Shown here: positions 36,151 through 48,151 of the stretch, one piece after another
How positions within the stretch are numbered: the stretch's first letter is position 1
How the letters are laid out: the number at the start of each line of letters is the position of its first letter
NCBI GenBank assembly: GCA_037903475.1
Contig: JBAJFG010000011.1
Coordinates: 393,001-457,000, forward strand
DNA: 64,000 nucleotides
Reading direction: 5' to 3'
DNA from: Ancylostoma caninum
Taxonomy: Eukaryota; Nematoda; Chromadorea; Rhabditida; Ancylostomatidae
The notes under the pieces: generated by a model
The model's input: the letters and a program-made list of their open reading frames with translations, nothing else
Told to the model about the DNA's origin: nothing
The model's database searches: none
Translations under genes and position numbers: made by a program

Positions 36151-39100
36151 TTTCAGACGTTAATAGGTTATCAACAGTAGTCTGCAAAAGCGGTTAATAA
36201 GCTGTAACACTCTAAGTAAGATCATCGTATGTGAAACAGGGGAAGAACAGCAAAATGAAAGGAAGTAAGAGTAGAAAAACGCAGTTAATTGCTAGGATCT
36301 TAGAGCTTTAGAAAGAGCTGAGATTCGTGCTGAGAAGCTTAGCTCTTTTACAACCGCATCGCCAAGATTTCCGTAATAATTCATTATGTATCTAATGAAA
36401 TAATGTTTCTGGGGTAAGTACTGCTTCAGAAATAGGAATGTAATTTTGGTGATACCTGACCTACGAGCAGGAATTCTGCCTTTATTCCTGACTTTGAGAC
36501 TAGGAGAATCTCACAAAAAAAAACAAGTTGAGGGAGCTATTCTAAAGATCTTTCAAATAGCTCTGGACTATTACATGTCGTCGTAATCTTGTGGGGGTAA
36601 TTTGTCAGATGGCAGGCAATCAGCCCTTAGGTCCGCAAAGCTACGAAGGTACAGGTTTACACGATCGTGTTCAATATTCCTATGGAAAAGTGGGTAGACC
36701 TCGTGCAGTCGACTATGGAGGGTAAAATCCTAGTAATACTCAATTAAATTCCCTGCAGAGATGTCTTTCAAAGTTCTCGAAAGAGAAGCGGTATGGGGAA
36801 ATCTAAACCACTACCTCACTACTATGAATACACAAGATCAAAGACTTTTTAGACTTCTTACAGACGTTATAGATTGTTTGGGGTTTATGGTTGAAATCAA
36901 ACGAAGCTATTCTGAGTAGTGCTCATAAAGATGTGACAGAGCTAAGCGCGTAACTATGCCAATGAGTTCAGGTCAGCTGCTGAGTAAAACAAAGAGAAGA
37001 TCTTCAGCGCCTCGCAGGGTGGTCGGAGTAGAAACGAGTAAGGTAGGGCGTGGATTCATGCCTTTTATACAACTGGCAGTGACGAGTGTTTGTTGTGTTC
37101 CTCTTGCTGGGATCGCCTCCTGCTATGTTTTTGCCATTGCCGCTCGATACATGTACTGTAAACAGTTATGGCTCCACCACCCCAGTAGTCATAAATTGTC
37201 TGCCTTGGGTAGTTGGGGAGCATATTCGGTTCAGTAAGGCCTCGTGACTTCAAGTGAACAGAGCATAGTCAGTGATGTCAGGTTTATGTCGTTTGCTTTA
37301 GCTCTACGCCGGGCGCTGAGAACCATGGTAAGCTGGGAAAAGCTGGGTTTTAACAAGAACAACTCGCAACGTTCAAGCTCGAATGTGAAAAACTCTAATT
37401 TCTTGAACTTGGAGTTTCGAATGTTCAGAGAACTGAGATACACCTTCAACAAATGCTATCTCGCATTCCTTCCTATTTGTTAGGATATTTCAGGTATAAA
37501 CAAAGACTGTGTTGGTTCCTTATCAGGTAGTAGTGTAATCTTTTGCTCATACTTCCCAAACCATAGGCATTGTCCGCAGGAATTCAGTAGTGCTGTGAGA
37601 ACTGAGCAGCTTCAACAGAAAGGATCTCTAAAAAACTCACAAGGATCCGGCTGTTTGAGACTTTTCCAACATAACTAACGTTGTTCTCATGCCTAAAGAA
37701 GAAAAAAGACTCTTGGAAAAGATGGAAGACCACAAAAAACAGAAGTTAGTCATAGTTTGTTAACCTACGAAACATGAATTTACACTAGAAAGTTCAAGTG
37801 TTTGAGCTGGCCCTGAAGGGATAATTTGTGCCTCTTCTGAACCTTCCGTTTATCAGTAAGTAACAAATAGGTGTTGAGCTCCATAATGTTAGTTTGACAA
37901 CCCTCCCTCAATGGTGGGAATGCAGTGGAAATGTTTTTAGCGGGGCATGCTGCACACTAGGACAGTGCATAGAAAACCTGTGTTCCTGGCCTCTTCTCAG
38001 GAAGGACATTTCGGTTACGATCTAGCATGACTAATGAGGTACTGAAATGAGTTAGGGTACCTTTTGAACTATGTCCGATTGTTTCTTTCCTAGTTCAAGA
38101 TGACAAAACGGCCTAACGCTATGCGTGCTGGTGGTAAGTGCCCATAATAGGTGGCACCCTATCTGAGGACCGCACACCGTTATGCTCAACCAAGTAGTTA
38201 TTAAGTTCTCTGTGCTTGTCGTCTTTTCTGTGGTGAGTAGCAAAGATTGCTACAAGAAACGATGTGCTGGACAAAAGTGAAATCTATCATGTTTGGATAT
38301 TCCCTTGCGTTCCATTAAACAAACAGGAGATCACGAAGGAACTGACGATTTCTGTGCCAGGGATGAAGGTGCGCATGCTTTACAAACTGTTTCATCAGTG
38401 CTAGTTTCCTATGTCAACACATCATCCCAAATTCCGCCATAATCTACGATAACGTTTTATAATCTATTTTATAGTCTATCTTCTAACACCAGAACTATCA
38501 TCATCATAAACTGTGAGAATTCAAAGAATGACGTCAACCAATCGCTATATTTTTCTGCTGCTATATTTATCAGGGAGAGCATATTATGCGAGATAACTGG
38601 TTTTCGTACTCATAGTGTTTTGAAGTGACATCACCCTGTGCTACAGGTTTTTGGTCAGGTGTATGAAGGTGTTTCAGTGCATTGTTCAGCATTAGTTCCA
38701 AGAGATTCGTGAATATTTATCGGAACTGCAGGTAAGCAAATTTATAGAACCTGATTTGGCGGAGACTTTGATTGACTCAACATTAAATACTATTCTAAGC
38801 TGTCATCTTTGCATGTAACTCCACTTTCCTCGAATTTTTCATTTTTATTCGCAGTTTTTCACAGTCTACTGTTCTTGTGGCAGTCAAAATAACGTTACAA
38901 AAACAGTAACGGTCTTTTTTCTTTTGTGAGACTCTTTGCATTTCGCAGGAATTTCTAGCAATTTTGTTTGTCTGCCGGCAATAAGCTGTGGTTGCTAAGG
39001 CATCAAAGATCAACCCCTGCCTGCGCGGGGAAATTGACCCATGCCCAGTGGCATGTGACTGCTTGCTTATTCTAGCTCTCCGTAAACAAAAACAATACTG

Positions 39101-40990
39101 AGGACCTTCGAAAAGCAGTAGCGATCATGTGGGCTCGTGCTTGTCGTTAGCCTCGTTGATCTTGTCAAGCTCGTAATAAAATAAATCGATCCAGAGTCGT
39201 TTCATTCGTAAACAACCACTAAAACTCAATCATTAAATCAAAGACGGCTAAAATTAATCATATACAGCATATCAAAGTCTGAGTACTGAACCTACCGATG
39301 CCTATTTAACTGAGTAACACCGTCATGGATAGTCCACAGCGCGGTTGACAAAACAATGCTAGGATGACCAAAAAAAGCCGGGTTAGGAGGCCAACCTTTA
39401 CATGTCTTGCTTGCTTACATCATTTGCAAATACTCAGCAGGATGATGATCAATCAAGCTAACGACCATCGCCTTGAGCGGTTAATGTTTCTTGAATCCAA
39501 GGCCAGGACGTTTACCTTGAGCATCCCGAAAATTTCAAAGATTTTCATTCATGCAGAATATCGGTAGCCTGTTCCTTAAAAGGGAAATCATGAAAGGTCT
39601 CTCTTTGAAACCTCCCAGTACCTGCTACTTTTTGGTTGTCTCATTCTGTCGATGTGATTATGTGGTCGTCGTTCAGAAATATAAACTCGAAGTTGCCAAA
39701 GTCTATGCTGTACCATCAGGGTTCTGAATTTTCTCCAGAAGCATAAGTGAATCAGGAGTCGAAATCATGCATAGAGTCCAGGTGCAGGTCCGTAGCTCAT
39801 TGAAATCCCAGTCGCGAATGGACAATGCTGATAGTGGATGGAAAATATGCCAAACACATATTGAGCCTTTCCAACGTCTTTACATTTAGGAACTCCAGAA
39901 TTGAGGGAGTGAATGCTTACACTCTTTATGTCACCATTCGAGCCTGGACAACAAATAGTTTTCCAGAACTCAAAACATGAGAGTATCACTTCCCGTGGTC
40001 ACTGGAAGATTTAGGAATGCTAGAGGAGAAAAACAGTGAAGGTTTAAGACGATACTGTTGAGAAAGAGCTCTGGAACAAGACGGCTACATCAGCTCTCCG
40101 ACGTACGATATGAATCATGCAGAGATTGGAAAGAAGTAATGAATGTAAACCATTTTGCATTGAAGACTTCTCTGAGTATTGCGAAAATCTCGAGTCCGAT
40201 CTTACCCGTGGTTTTTGCTCAATTTTTACCCTTCGAAATAGCCCCGACAGCTATGTAGAGGGTAGACATTTTAGAGTAGAGATCTTTGTTTAATATCATC
40301 TTCTTGAACAACATCAAAAATGTTTATCATTTCTGTTCGTTAGAAGAGTACATGCGCTTTGGAACGTCGTTTGCCCGACGTGTGGCAGGTGTTCGTTTTA
40401 CACTTGTTCTGAGTCACTCGGGGAATCCCTTGCGTCAGCTGAGCAATGGTCGAAGTACAATCGCCTGATCTTTGTCAGTAGAGGTCCTCGAAATTCTGAC
40501 GCGGGTCAGCAAACACTGCCAGAAGTCTATTGATGGAAGGGTATATGATTTCTTGGATGTTCACGTAGGGAAAGACTCACAGTTTTCTCTTTAGGAGGGA
40601 GACTGAACAGTGGCCAATAATTCCCAGGTCGCTAATATATGCCCTTAAAGTAATTTTTTTGAGCATTTCTGGTGAGAACAATGTAGGCTACCTGATTAGT
40701 TGACCCTCAGCTTTAGTCAAGCAACAATAGATGAAATATAATGTTTTTGATGTTATCAAATGTCATTACACATAAAGATACCAATAAATCTGCATGAGCA
40801 CATGGGTCTACAGTTCGTGAACACAGTTCCCTCCAATCCTCCTCCCTCCACCCTCTCTGCCCCGAACTCCCCCCACCAACCAATCCAGAAACATTTACCA
40901 CATGCCCGGACAGCTCTGTCCTATCATAAGATATTTTTGTAAACTGTCTTCTACTCAAATATTAACAGCAATTGCTCCACAGCTGAAAGA
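36151..40990. other. Intergenic between the minus and plus halves of the array
   Basis: Holds the duplicated upstream segments of the 36150 gene (36985-37165 and about 38105-38160) and the promoter candidate at 37062-37093. The frames at 37244-37483, 40058-40258 and others lack motifs. No gene was recognised between 38.2 and 41.0 kb. Confidence 0.5.
37062..37093 (-). promoter_or_regulatory. Forkhead-like site plus TATA box, probably of the 36150 gene
   Basis: On the minus strand ACAAACA (37087-37093; fits the forkhead pattern RYAAAYA) precedes TATAAAAG (37062-37069) with a 17-nt gap. It is 912 bases before the ATG, much further than in the sister genes, so a 5' UTR intron or long outron would be needed. 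Confidence 0.45.
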
Positions 40991-41035
40991 GGGTTCATAT
41001 CATTATGAACACACACAATAGGTTTATTTTCAAAA

Positions 41036-41124
41036 CACGTGCTCGAAATAGCTGCGGCCGACGCTTCGAGAAACAACCGCGGAGTAGCGCGTAAACAGCT
41101 CCGCCCCTCCGGCTCCTATAAAAG
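41036..41124 (+). promoter_or_regulatory. CACGTG, forkhead site and TATA box of the 41302 gene
   Basis: CACGTG at 41036-41041, GTAAACA at 41091-41097, the C-rich GCTCCGCCCCT, then TATAAAAG at 41117-41124 (19-nt gap). The whole block, including CTTCGAGAAACAACNGCGGA between the two boxes, is conserved at 55969-56062. Confidence 0.8.
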
Positions 41125-41301
41125 CATGTGCGCGTGGTGGGTTTCGAAAGCCTGCGAGTTGTGCTCTTGCTCTCTATTTTCTCGTCTCCCACCGTGGCGT
41201 CTCCCCCGCAGTCATTCCAAGGTTTTTGTGGATGAAATCCATTCCGAAGACTTTATTTTCAGATTTGAACTGAGAACTACGTACGCTTTGATCTTACGAA
41301 A

Positions 41302-41741
41302 ATGAGCAACGAAGTAAGTTACTTTCTGCCGTAGTGGTGAAATGCTGAAATACATTACGAATTCTAGGGAGTTTTCCACAGCATGGGCGATAAGGCTCAG
41401 GAGCTTAGCAATGCCACTCAGGAGAAAATCGGCAACGCTGGACAGGCTGTAAAGGATACTGTGCAATCTGGTTATGATAGGGTAAGCTTGCTCATTGTAC
41501 AAGGGTTGCTGAGTAACTTAACATTTCTTTGTTTCAGGTCACCCAGGCCGGGCGAGATGCCTATGACGCAGTAGCCGGCAAGGCGGAGGACGGAAAGAAC
41601 GCCGCGGCAGAGAAGGTAAAGCGGTTGTGGTTATCTTCGTGATGCCTCGGATTCTACCCCATCTCGTTTCAGACCGATGACGCCCGCGACTACATGGCTA
41701 GGAAGATGAAGGAAGGCGCTGATGTCATCCAGGCAAACTAA
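41302..41741 (+). CDS. LEA group 3-like repeat protein, 90 aa
   Basis: Exons 41302-41313, 41368-41481, 41538-41615, 41673-41741, all phase 0. It encodes MSNE, a 38-aa module (GVFHSMGDKAQELSNATQEK...GYDR), a 26-aa module (VTQAGRDAYDAVAGKAEDGK...AEK) and TDDARDYMARKMKEGADVIQ ending AN. No signal peptide, so likely cytosolic. A TTATTTTCAG acceptor (AG 41261-41262) lies 40 bases before the ATG. A polyadenylation signal is at 41897-41902. It is nearly identical to the gene at 56261, except that the latter has one extra 66-bp exon; even the 3' UTRs align (GAAACATCCCAGGT). Function as a helix-forming protectant is inferred from family resemblance. Confidence 0.87.
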
Positions 41742-42215
41742 ATTCCACAGATCTCTTCATGAAGCCGGCTTTGTATATAATGTACATAATTGTAAATCAA
41801 TTACTGTGTTGTAATTATGCCCTGTAATGATATTCCGAAACATCCCAGGTCTTTACTGAAGCTTTTCTATTAGTTCTTTGTTTGGAGTAACTACCGAATA
41901 AATACATAGTTCGCAAACAGTGGATGGTCAGCAGAAGTACTTAGTGTGGGAGAACTGGTACACACATTCTCCCTTTCACAGTACAGCATTGCACCACTAG
42001 GTGGTTTACAGGGAGAGTGGCAGTTGTGGACAAAAGAATCTGGCCAAAGAAGTTCAGACAGTGGTTCCTTCGCTGTATCATCAGAGAGGTGTATGATCAG
42101 CATGAATAACATGGGCGAGTTTTCTGCTATTAGATACAACGATAACGAGAGGTTGGATTTCTCTGGCATACACTGAAGTACGTATAGGAAGTACTGCAAT
42201 GCATCCCCCTCTTAA

Positions 42216-42637
42216 AGGCAGCACTCACGGAAATTTTTGTGTTGAAGATTTCGCGGTATATCGGGGTTTTTAGGGACGATGAACTCATCGACAACGATGA
42301 AGTAGGGTGAAACACGCGAAAAACACAGAAAAAGATGGCGGTATTTCATGTGAGTCCACAGCGTGGACGAGTGTTCCGTGATGGGTCCCGGCACAGAACC
42401 CTGCAAATGGTACGAATTTCACGGACACGCCCCCGCTGAACCACATGCACATACCCTGTCAAAGGCGTTAGTTGGCGCGACGGAAGCCTAGTGTCCAGAG
42501 CGGCATATGTGTCCACGGCAGTATCTTCGCAGGTAGGCGGCCATTCAAGGTGTTCAACTTACTGTTGCGATTGTCCAGCGGCCGGCTACATGGTAAGCGA
42601 CTCATTTCAGAAGTGAAAATTTCCGTGAGTGCTGCCT
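42216..42637. mobile_element. MITE with 23-bp inverted ends and TTAA target duplication
   Basis: TTAA (42212-42215) then AGGCAGCACTCACGGAAATT...; the far end mirrors it (22 of 23 bases) and is followed by TTAA (42638-42641). The 422-bp body has no transposase. TTAA duplications are the hallmark of piggyBac-type mobilisation. An older copy lies at 19244-19633. The open frame at 42472-42900 overlaps its right end and is not a gene. Confidence 0.85.
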
Positions 42638-42641
42638 TTAA

Positions 42642-44310
42642 GAGATTAGAAAGAGACGTAAGCCCAGAAATAAGTATGCGCTTAAAAACTGCAATCGTCC
42701 AGATTTCGAATTTCATCGTGACTGCCTTCATATCAATGTTGCTGAATGCAAGATTTCCAAAGACCGAACCCGGATGCGGATCAGGCCCCTTTGAGAGGTT
42801 GCTACTAACGAGATCTGTTGCATCGATAGCCCTAGTACCACCAGCACTCTACCAACGGAGCATGAAACTGCATACATACATAGTTATTAACTTGGAATAA
42901 TTAGAAAGGAACCTGTACTTGGTGATTATGTGCAGGACTTTGTGGAGAGTCAGGTTGTGGCAAGAATTTTAGAAACTGAATGAAGGCACTTCTACAGAAA
43001 GATGCGAAAGGCGTGCCATAGGAGTCACTCCTACAGTTCCTTACACCTCCAGAGTAACGCTTGCCCGGTGATTCTCTGCGTCGAACATCTGACAAAGAAT
43101 TAACATATAAAACCCGGGTGCCTCAGCGAGTCTCTTCAAAGTTCCGCTCACGAACTGGTTGGGACCGCCTTTCAAAATTTGAAAACAAAAAAAAATTTTG
43201 AGCTCCAAAAATGCTTCGCAATGGATATCTGGCATTGGGCCAGAAATGGTGGATTCCAAAGCACATATCTGAGACAACTATATTTGACATCTGAGAGTTA
43301 TTCTCGCAAGTCGTCATATGCACGAGTGAATCATATCAGTAGAACCATGCACTTCTTCGATAGAGTTGTTAGTAAAAACAGAGAATAATGGAAATTCTTA
43401 GCAATATAAACCTAGGTAGAGGTCGCCAAAAACTAATTCAACAAGATCTCTGTCATGAAAGCAAAGCTCACGTATTTCACTAAGCAAGAATGGTTCATTG
43501 TAAAAAGTCACTAAATCGTGCATGGCTCCTCTGATCCCTACACCTTTTTAGGGACGCTATGTCAGCTTGCACACTTTTCAAGGGAAGATTCATGAAATGT
43601 GGAACTGCATGTTTGCCTGTGCACTCACAAACCTTGAATTTAGAAGAAATTAACCCATGACGTTTTTTTCCTTCAGCACTCTGAGTCTCTGAGTAGAAGT
43701 AAGCTGTTCCGTTGTATGCACAAGGGTTCATAGATCAGCCCGCTGAGAAACTATGGACCACATGGTTCGCGTCTAAAATTTGTTCGCCAGCGGTCTTTGG
43801 GCCGTGGTCATGTGATGGAAGGTCCTAGACACAAAGAATTTCAAAGATCAGCGAGGGGAATCCCTGACGAGCAGCTCCATTCTTATTGAATTGACTTGCT
43901 ACAGGCTTCAAAACATTTTGGGAAACATTGCTAAGAGATGCTGGGAACATATGCTTGGACTACTACAGATCTCTGTCATGAAATTCATATTTGTACCTTC
44001 TTTCGTGATCGACGAGCTCGTTTTTTTCCTTCAGATGCCTTAAAAATCTTCCGTAGGACACCAAAAAGAGGAAATTTTCTGGAATCAGTTGAATTTTCGA
44101 ATGTTTTCATGGTTTTGTCACAACTGCCGACGGATGTTCGCCGTGCTTGAATGTCGAGTGACATATGTGGTAACAAAATGAGTTGTTTCGACGGTGCACT
44201 GTTGCTTATACACCTCTCACAAATATTTTTGTGACTGATGAGACAATCGCGGATCATCGATATCAGAAATAGCAACGATCACATCATTATGTTGGAGTAA
44301 ACCAAGACTC
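42642..44310. other. Intergenic, partly duplicated at 59.4-60.2 kb
   Basis: Blocks at about 43803-43880 (GTGGTCATGTG...AATTTCAAAGATCA) and 44257-44288 (ATCAGAAATAGC..CGATCACAT) recur at 59459-59545 and about 60138-60165 ahead of the 60469 gene. Frames here lack motifs. Confidence 0.6.
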
Positions 44311-44344
44311 GTAAACATCCCCGCCTCTCTGCTGGGTATAAGAG
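44311..44344 (+). promoter_or_regulatory. Forkhead site plus TATA box of the 44518 gene
   Basis: GTAAACATCCCCGCCTC starts at 44311 and TATAAGAG lies at 44337-44344, a 19-nt gap. The same 17-base block is found at 60191 ahead of the sister gene. Confidence 0.8.
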
Positions 44345-44517
44345 CAGCTGAAAGGAGCGAGGTTTAAAGCGGGAGATGGGATGCCACTCCTCACCTCCTC
44401 AACCTTCCTATTTCATCCCATTTCATCATTTATATGTTTTCTCTTTTCTTCTCTGAATACCTTCCTTTTTTCAGAACTCTGTTTGAACTACTACTGCAAA
44501 CTGAAAATATAAGCAAC

Positions 44518-45066
44518 ATGCGTTTTCTCCTCCAAAGTGCTGCTATCTTCCTGCTCCTCTGTCTCAGCGTACAAGGAAACGACAACGGATTCCTTTCCGA
44601 CGTAGGCGAGAAAGCCCAGGATGTTGCCGACTCCGCATCTGAGAAGCTCAGCAGCGCTGGAGAATCCATAAAAGATACCGCCAAGTCCGGTTACGACACG
44701 GTTAGCATGGTTTTAGGTGTTTGACCAGCAACAAGATAAAGTTGCCTCTTATGTCGAGTATTTCAGGTGTCAGGAGCAGCAAAAGACGCCTATGATTCGG
44801 TGGCGGACAAATTCCGTGATGAAAAGAGCGCAGCCAAAGACAAAGTGAGCTTGAGCACGACATCCATAGAGTTTTTGGGTTGATGAGGAAGCTACGAAGG
44901 GAATCCTTGCTACTTTTCCCCACCTGTTTTTTTTTTGAAAAAAAAATCCTGGAGAACGGAATTTAATAAGCACATTTGTAATAATTTCTCATTTCAGGCT
45001 GGTAAGGCAAAGGATTACGCTAGCGACAAGATGCGAGAAGGCGCCGACGCTATCGATCACAACTAA
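44518..45066 (+). CDS. Secreted LEA-like repeat protein, 109 aa
   Basis: Exons 44518-44700, 44767-44844, 44998-45066, all phase 0. Residues 1-20 form a classical signal peptide (MRFLLQSAAIFLLLCLSVQG, cleavage likely after QG). The mature part is LEA-like: GFLSDVGEKAQDVADSASEK...SGYDT, then a 26-aa module (VSGAAKDAYDSVADKFRDEK...) and AGKAKDYASDKMREGADAID ending HN. A TTTTTTCAG acceptor (AG 44473-44474) sits 43 bases before the ATG. A polyadenylation signal is at 45244-45249. Unlike cytosolic LEA proteins, this one should be exported to the body cavity, cuticle space or environment. Closest relative is the 60469 gene. Confidence 0.87.
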
Positions 45067-46828
45067 ATTGTGATCCTTACCATGTCCAATTTGTAAAAAT
45101 TTGTACATTCTAAGGAAAATTTCTTGCCCTCAGGCGTGGCAAAAAGATTTTTACGTGGTCACAGTCATACGTATTTAACGTTGAAGTATTTGCCTCATTT
45201 GGTCTTGCCTTTTGTTTGGATTTACCTCGTTTTTGTAAATAAGAATAAAGTCATTATGTATGCACCTGGATTCAGCACAGCATGAAATGCAGTCCAGCTC
45301 TCACACCCTATTTGATTATCATCCCTATTCGGATATTTCAAATGAAATAGGAATGTGGAATACTCGTCATGGGAAGCGTAACAAAGATAACAAACCGTCA
45401 GACATAATATTACTGAACAAAGTATAGATTTAAACCTTACGCGGCTGTTGGTAACTTTGTTCGGAAGCATGGTGACGAAAGAGTTTCACTAGAAACCAAA
45501 AAGGTTATAGAGAGACCGCAGCAGAAAAGCATTTCGCTTTGGTTAAGCATCAAGTGACACGGAGTCAATCAGATACAGAAGAAACGAAAGTCGTTGGTCG
45601 GCCTTCTGGTTTTCTGCTGCTGTTCTCATGCGAGTTTCTCTAGCCTGCACGAAGATTGACAATGAGCTATCAGACGAAGTAACTGCTGATCTGTCAAAAA
45701 TACAATGACCTCATTAAGTTCTTTAAAATAGTACAATCGACGCGCGAAATTGCGTTCTTTTGGCTCCATGCCTAAATTTGTTGAAACGGAGTATGATGCA
45801 AAATAAAACCGGAGACAAGAACCGTAATCGATCCAGACTTAGTTCCATATGAGTCTGGCTCACAGATTGTAGCTTCACGAGATTGTGAGGTGTTCTCGCT
45901 TTGCCATGAGTTTGTTGCGCACGACTCGCCACAATTGGCAGGTTGACCCGTTAGCGACGGAATCTCTCGAAATAATAAACGCTCAAGTTTCACATTTAGC
46001 ATGAAATTTATATCTAAATTGCCCATAGATAGGTTAACTGGTCATTTACGCTCCCCGAGACCTGTTTCTATGCACTGCACAAATTTATAGGGATAGAACG
46101 AGAAGAACGCAACTTCGAGCACTGAGTGTACTTTTTAAAAGAAGTTAGAGCTGATACTCTTTATATTCGTCAGGAACGTGAGGAAAAACTCCACTCCCAC
46201 CGACTAAATCAGCTGTACACAGATTTCTCGCGAGGGATATCTGTCCTATCATATTTTTCAAGAATCCTGGATAAGTACTTGTTTAAAACAAGCTCCGAAA
46301 TTCCAAGTCTCATCAGTTGCTAAGATTTCTAAAAAAACCAGAAACTTGTTGAGTCGCTTCATCTTCTGTAATTTAGTGTAAATAATGTAAGATCCACTCT
46401 AGAGGAGCGAACAGCCAATACTTCCCAAGTTGCCTTTGGGTTCCTTTCAGACTTTCCACTTAGGCCCACCGGGAGAAAATTTCCTTTCCGCGCCTCTCCT
46501 GGACACATGGAGCTTTTTTTTTAAGAAGTAGCCTACTCCAGAAGTAGCCTGTAGACGTGAAAATCTCCACACATTTATAAAGAATTGAAGGAAGACTTTC
46601 TCAATCTGCAAGTTTTTCGTTGAATGAAAAAAGATCTTCCCGTTATTCTGTGCAATTTCTAAGCTGTCTTCCCTAGAATCATGACCAAGCTGGATTTTTC
46701 GATACTAGACAGCGTGATTTTCACAAACAGTAAGTACCAATGTACCTTTATTACCGCTGTGAACCGTCCACAAAGCGGCAAGCTCTGGAGGTTGGAATTC
46801 CCATATGCTGCAAGACTGCAGACGCTGT
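45067..46828. other. Intergenic, no gene seen
   Basis: Begins with the 3' UTR of the 44518 gene. Frames at 45222-46323 on both strands show no domain. Confidence 0.5.
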
Positions 46829-47069
46829 TGTGCAGCGCGCGCGCTAGTGATCTCTGGTTCACAGCGGGGGGCGCTCCGAGGGGTTCCCCCGGCCGTCAGC
46901 TGCAATTCACGTGCCCCGCTGTCCTTTGGATGTCGCAAGACGCAGACGAGCAGAGTGCGGCTCTAACAAAAACAAGCTCACGCGCTACTATGCGAAATCC
47001 ATGTTTACGGCAACAACAGGCGATCTCTGGATTAGGAGGGCCACCATATTTCAGTGAACAAGGGCTGGG
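46829..47069. repeat. Dispersed repeat, copy 1
   Basis: A GC-rich block (GTGATCTCTGGTTCACA...GCGCTCCGAGGGG...CCCCGGCCGTCAGCTG...CAAGACGCAGACGAGCAG...CGATCTCTGGAT...TATTTCAGTGAACA) recurs as a second copy at 63774-64000 in the same order and strand. No coding capacity or terminal repeats were identified. Confidence 0.8.
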
Positions 47070-47966
47070 GTCCAGCTAAGCTAAGGTAGGGGTGTGCGAA
47101 ATAAGGATGGTCGGGTTTTATTATGTTCGTCCATTCCATCATTGTGTTTCTTCTCCTTTACAGCATTTAGCCTGTCACAGTCGTAACTAAGAAGCTTTTG
47201 GGATACTTGCTGAGCTCGGGCTCCTCAGTACTTGTGTGGTGTTCCTTTTCAGAGCGATTTACTCAAACTACCATGGATTTTTGATCCATCAGGTGTTGCA
47301 TTCTACAAGAAATGAGTTGGAATTATCTCGCAAAAGTAGTAGAAATGCCCTAAGATCGCTCTAAGATAGTATAAAATCACCTATTTCTTTGATGTTTACT
47401 TAAAGTGAGGGTTGAATAACACAAGAAGAACAACGAAGCCATTCAGTGTAAGACAAACCAATCCGCACCATCACAGCTTGCTGAAGGGCGTTAATTAACG
47501 CGGCTTGGCCAGTTTCTTTTTCTTTTTTTTCTTCAAATTTCTATGCATACGATTTGCGGAAAATTCATCTGTTTTTCTTGTATTTTATCTGAACTTGTTG
47601 TAATCCCAGCTATGGGAGGCTCTTCCTGAAAAAAGTTTTTCTTTAATTTTCTCTTGTTCATCACTTGTTGGCCATAATTTCCATCATTACTCATTTGGCG
47701 CACGTTTGAGGTGTAATGAATAGCAAAATAAATAAACCAGACATCAGAGAAGAGTAAGTTTATAATTTTCTTCATTTGAAGCCCCATTCTTTCCCAAAAT
47801 TCGAAACTCTTCTAGAAAAAACAGATTGGTGCTGAGGAGAATCATCAATATTGCTCTTTGAGCTGTTCATCTGTAAATATACTCATGTGACGGCCTGATC
47901 ACAGTACAACTAATGTCCACTGTTATTCAGATAACTACAGAAATAGCTCTCAGCAGAGAACCACTG
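47070..47966. other. Intergenic, no gene seen
   Basis: AT-rich, with no assignable frame. The minus-strand frame at 47533-47787 has no motif. Confidence 0.5.
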
Positions 47967-48000
47967 GTAAACAGCATGCCCCACCCACCATGTTTAAAAG
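47967..48000 (+). promoter_or_regulatory. Forkhead site plus TATA-like box of the 48152 gene
   Basis: GTAAACA (47967-47973), then the C-rich GCATGCCCCACCCACCATG and TTTAAAAG (47993-48000). The gap is 19 nt, as in the sister promoters; the TATA box is slightly changed. Confidence 0.65.
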
Positions 48001-48151
48001 CCGGCCGAGCAGCGTTCTTCGTCGAGACGTGGCATACCTCCTCTGCAAAAACCTTCTCTTCAATGTTGTTCAAAACTCTAGTAAATTCTCATCTATACTA
48101 GAGATTCAGAGTAAAATTAATTGTTTCCAGATACATATTCCCACCCCAAAG

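Noticed and set aside
42472..42900. 142-codon plus-strand frame
   Set aside because: Starts inside the TTAA-flanked MITE and has no recognisable domain.
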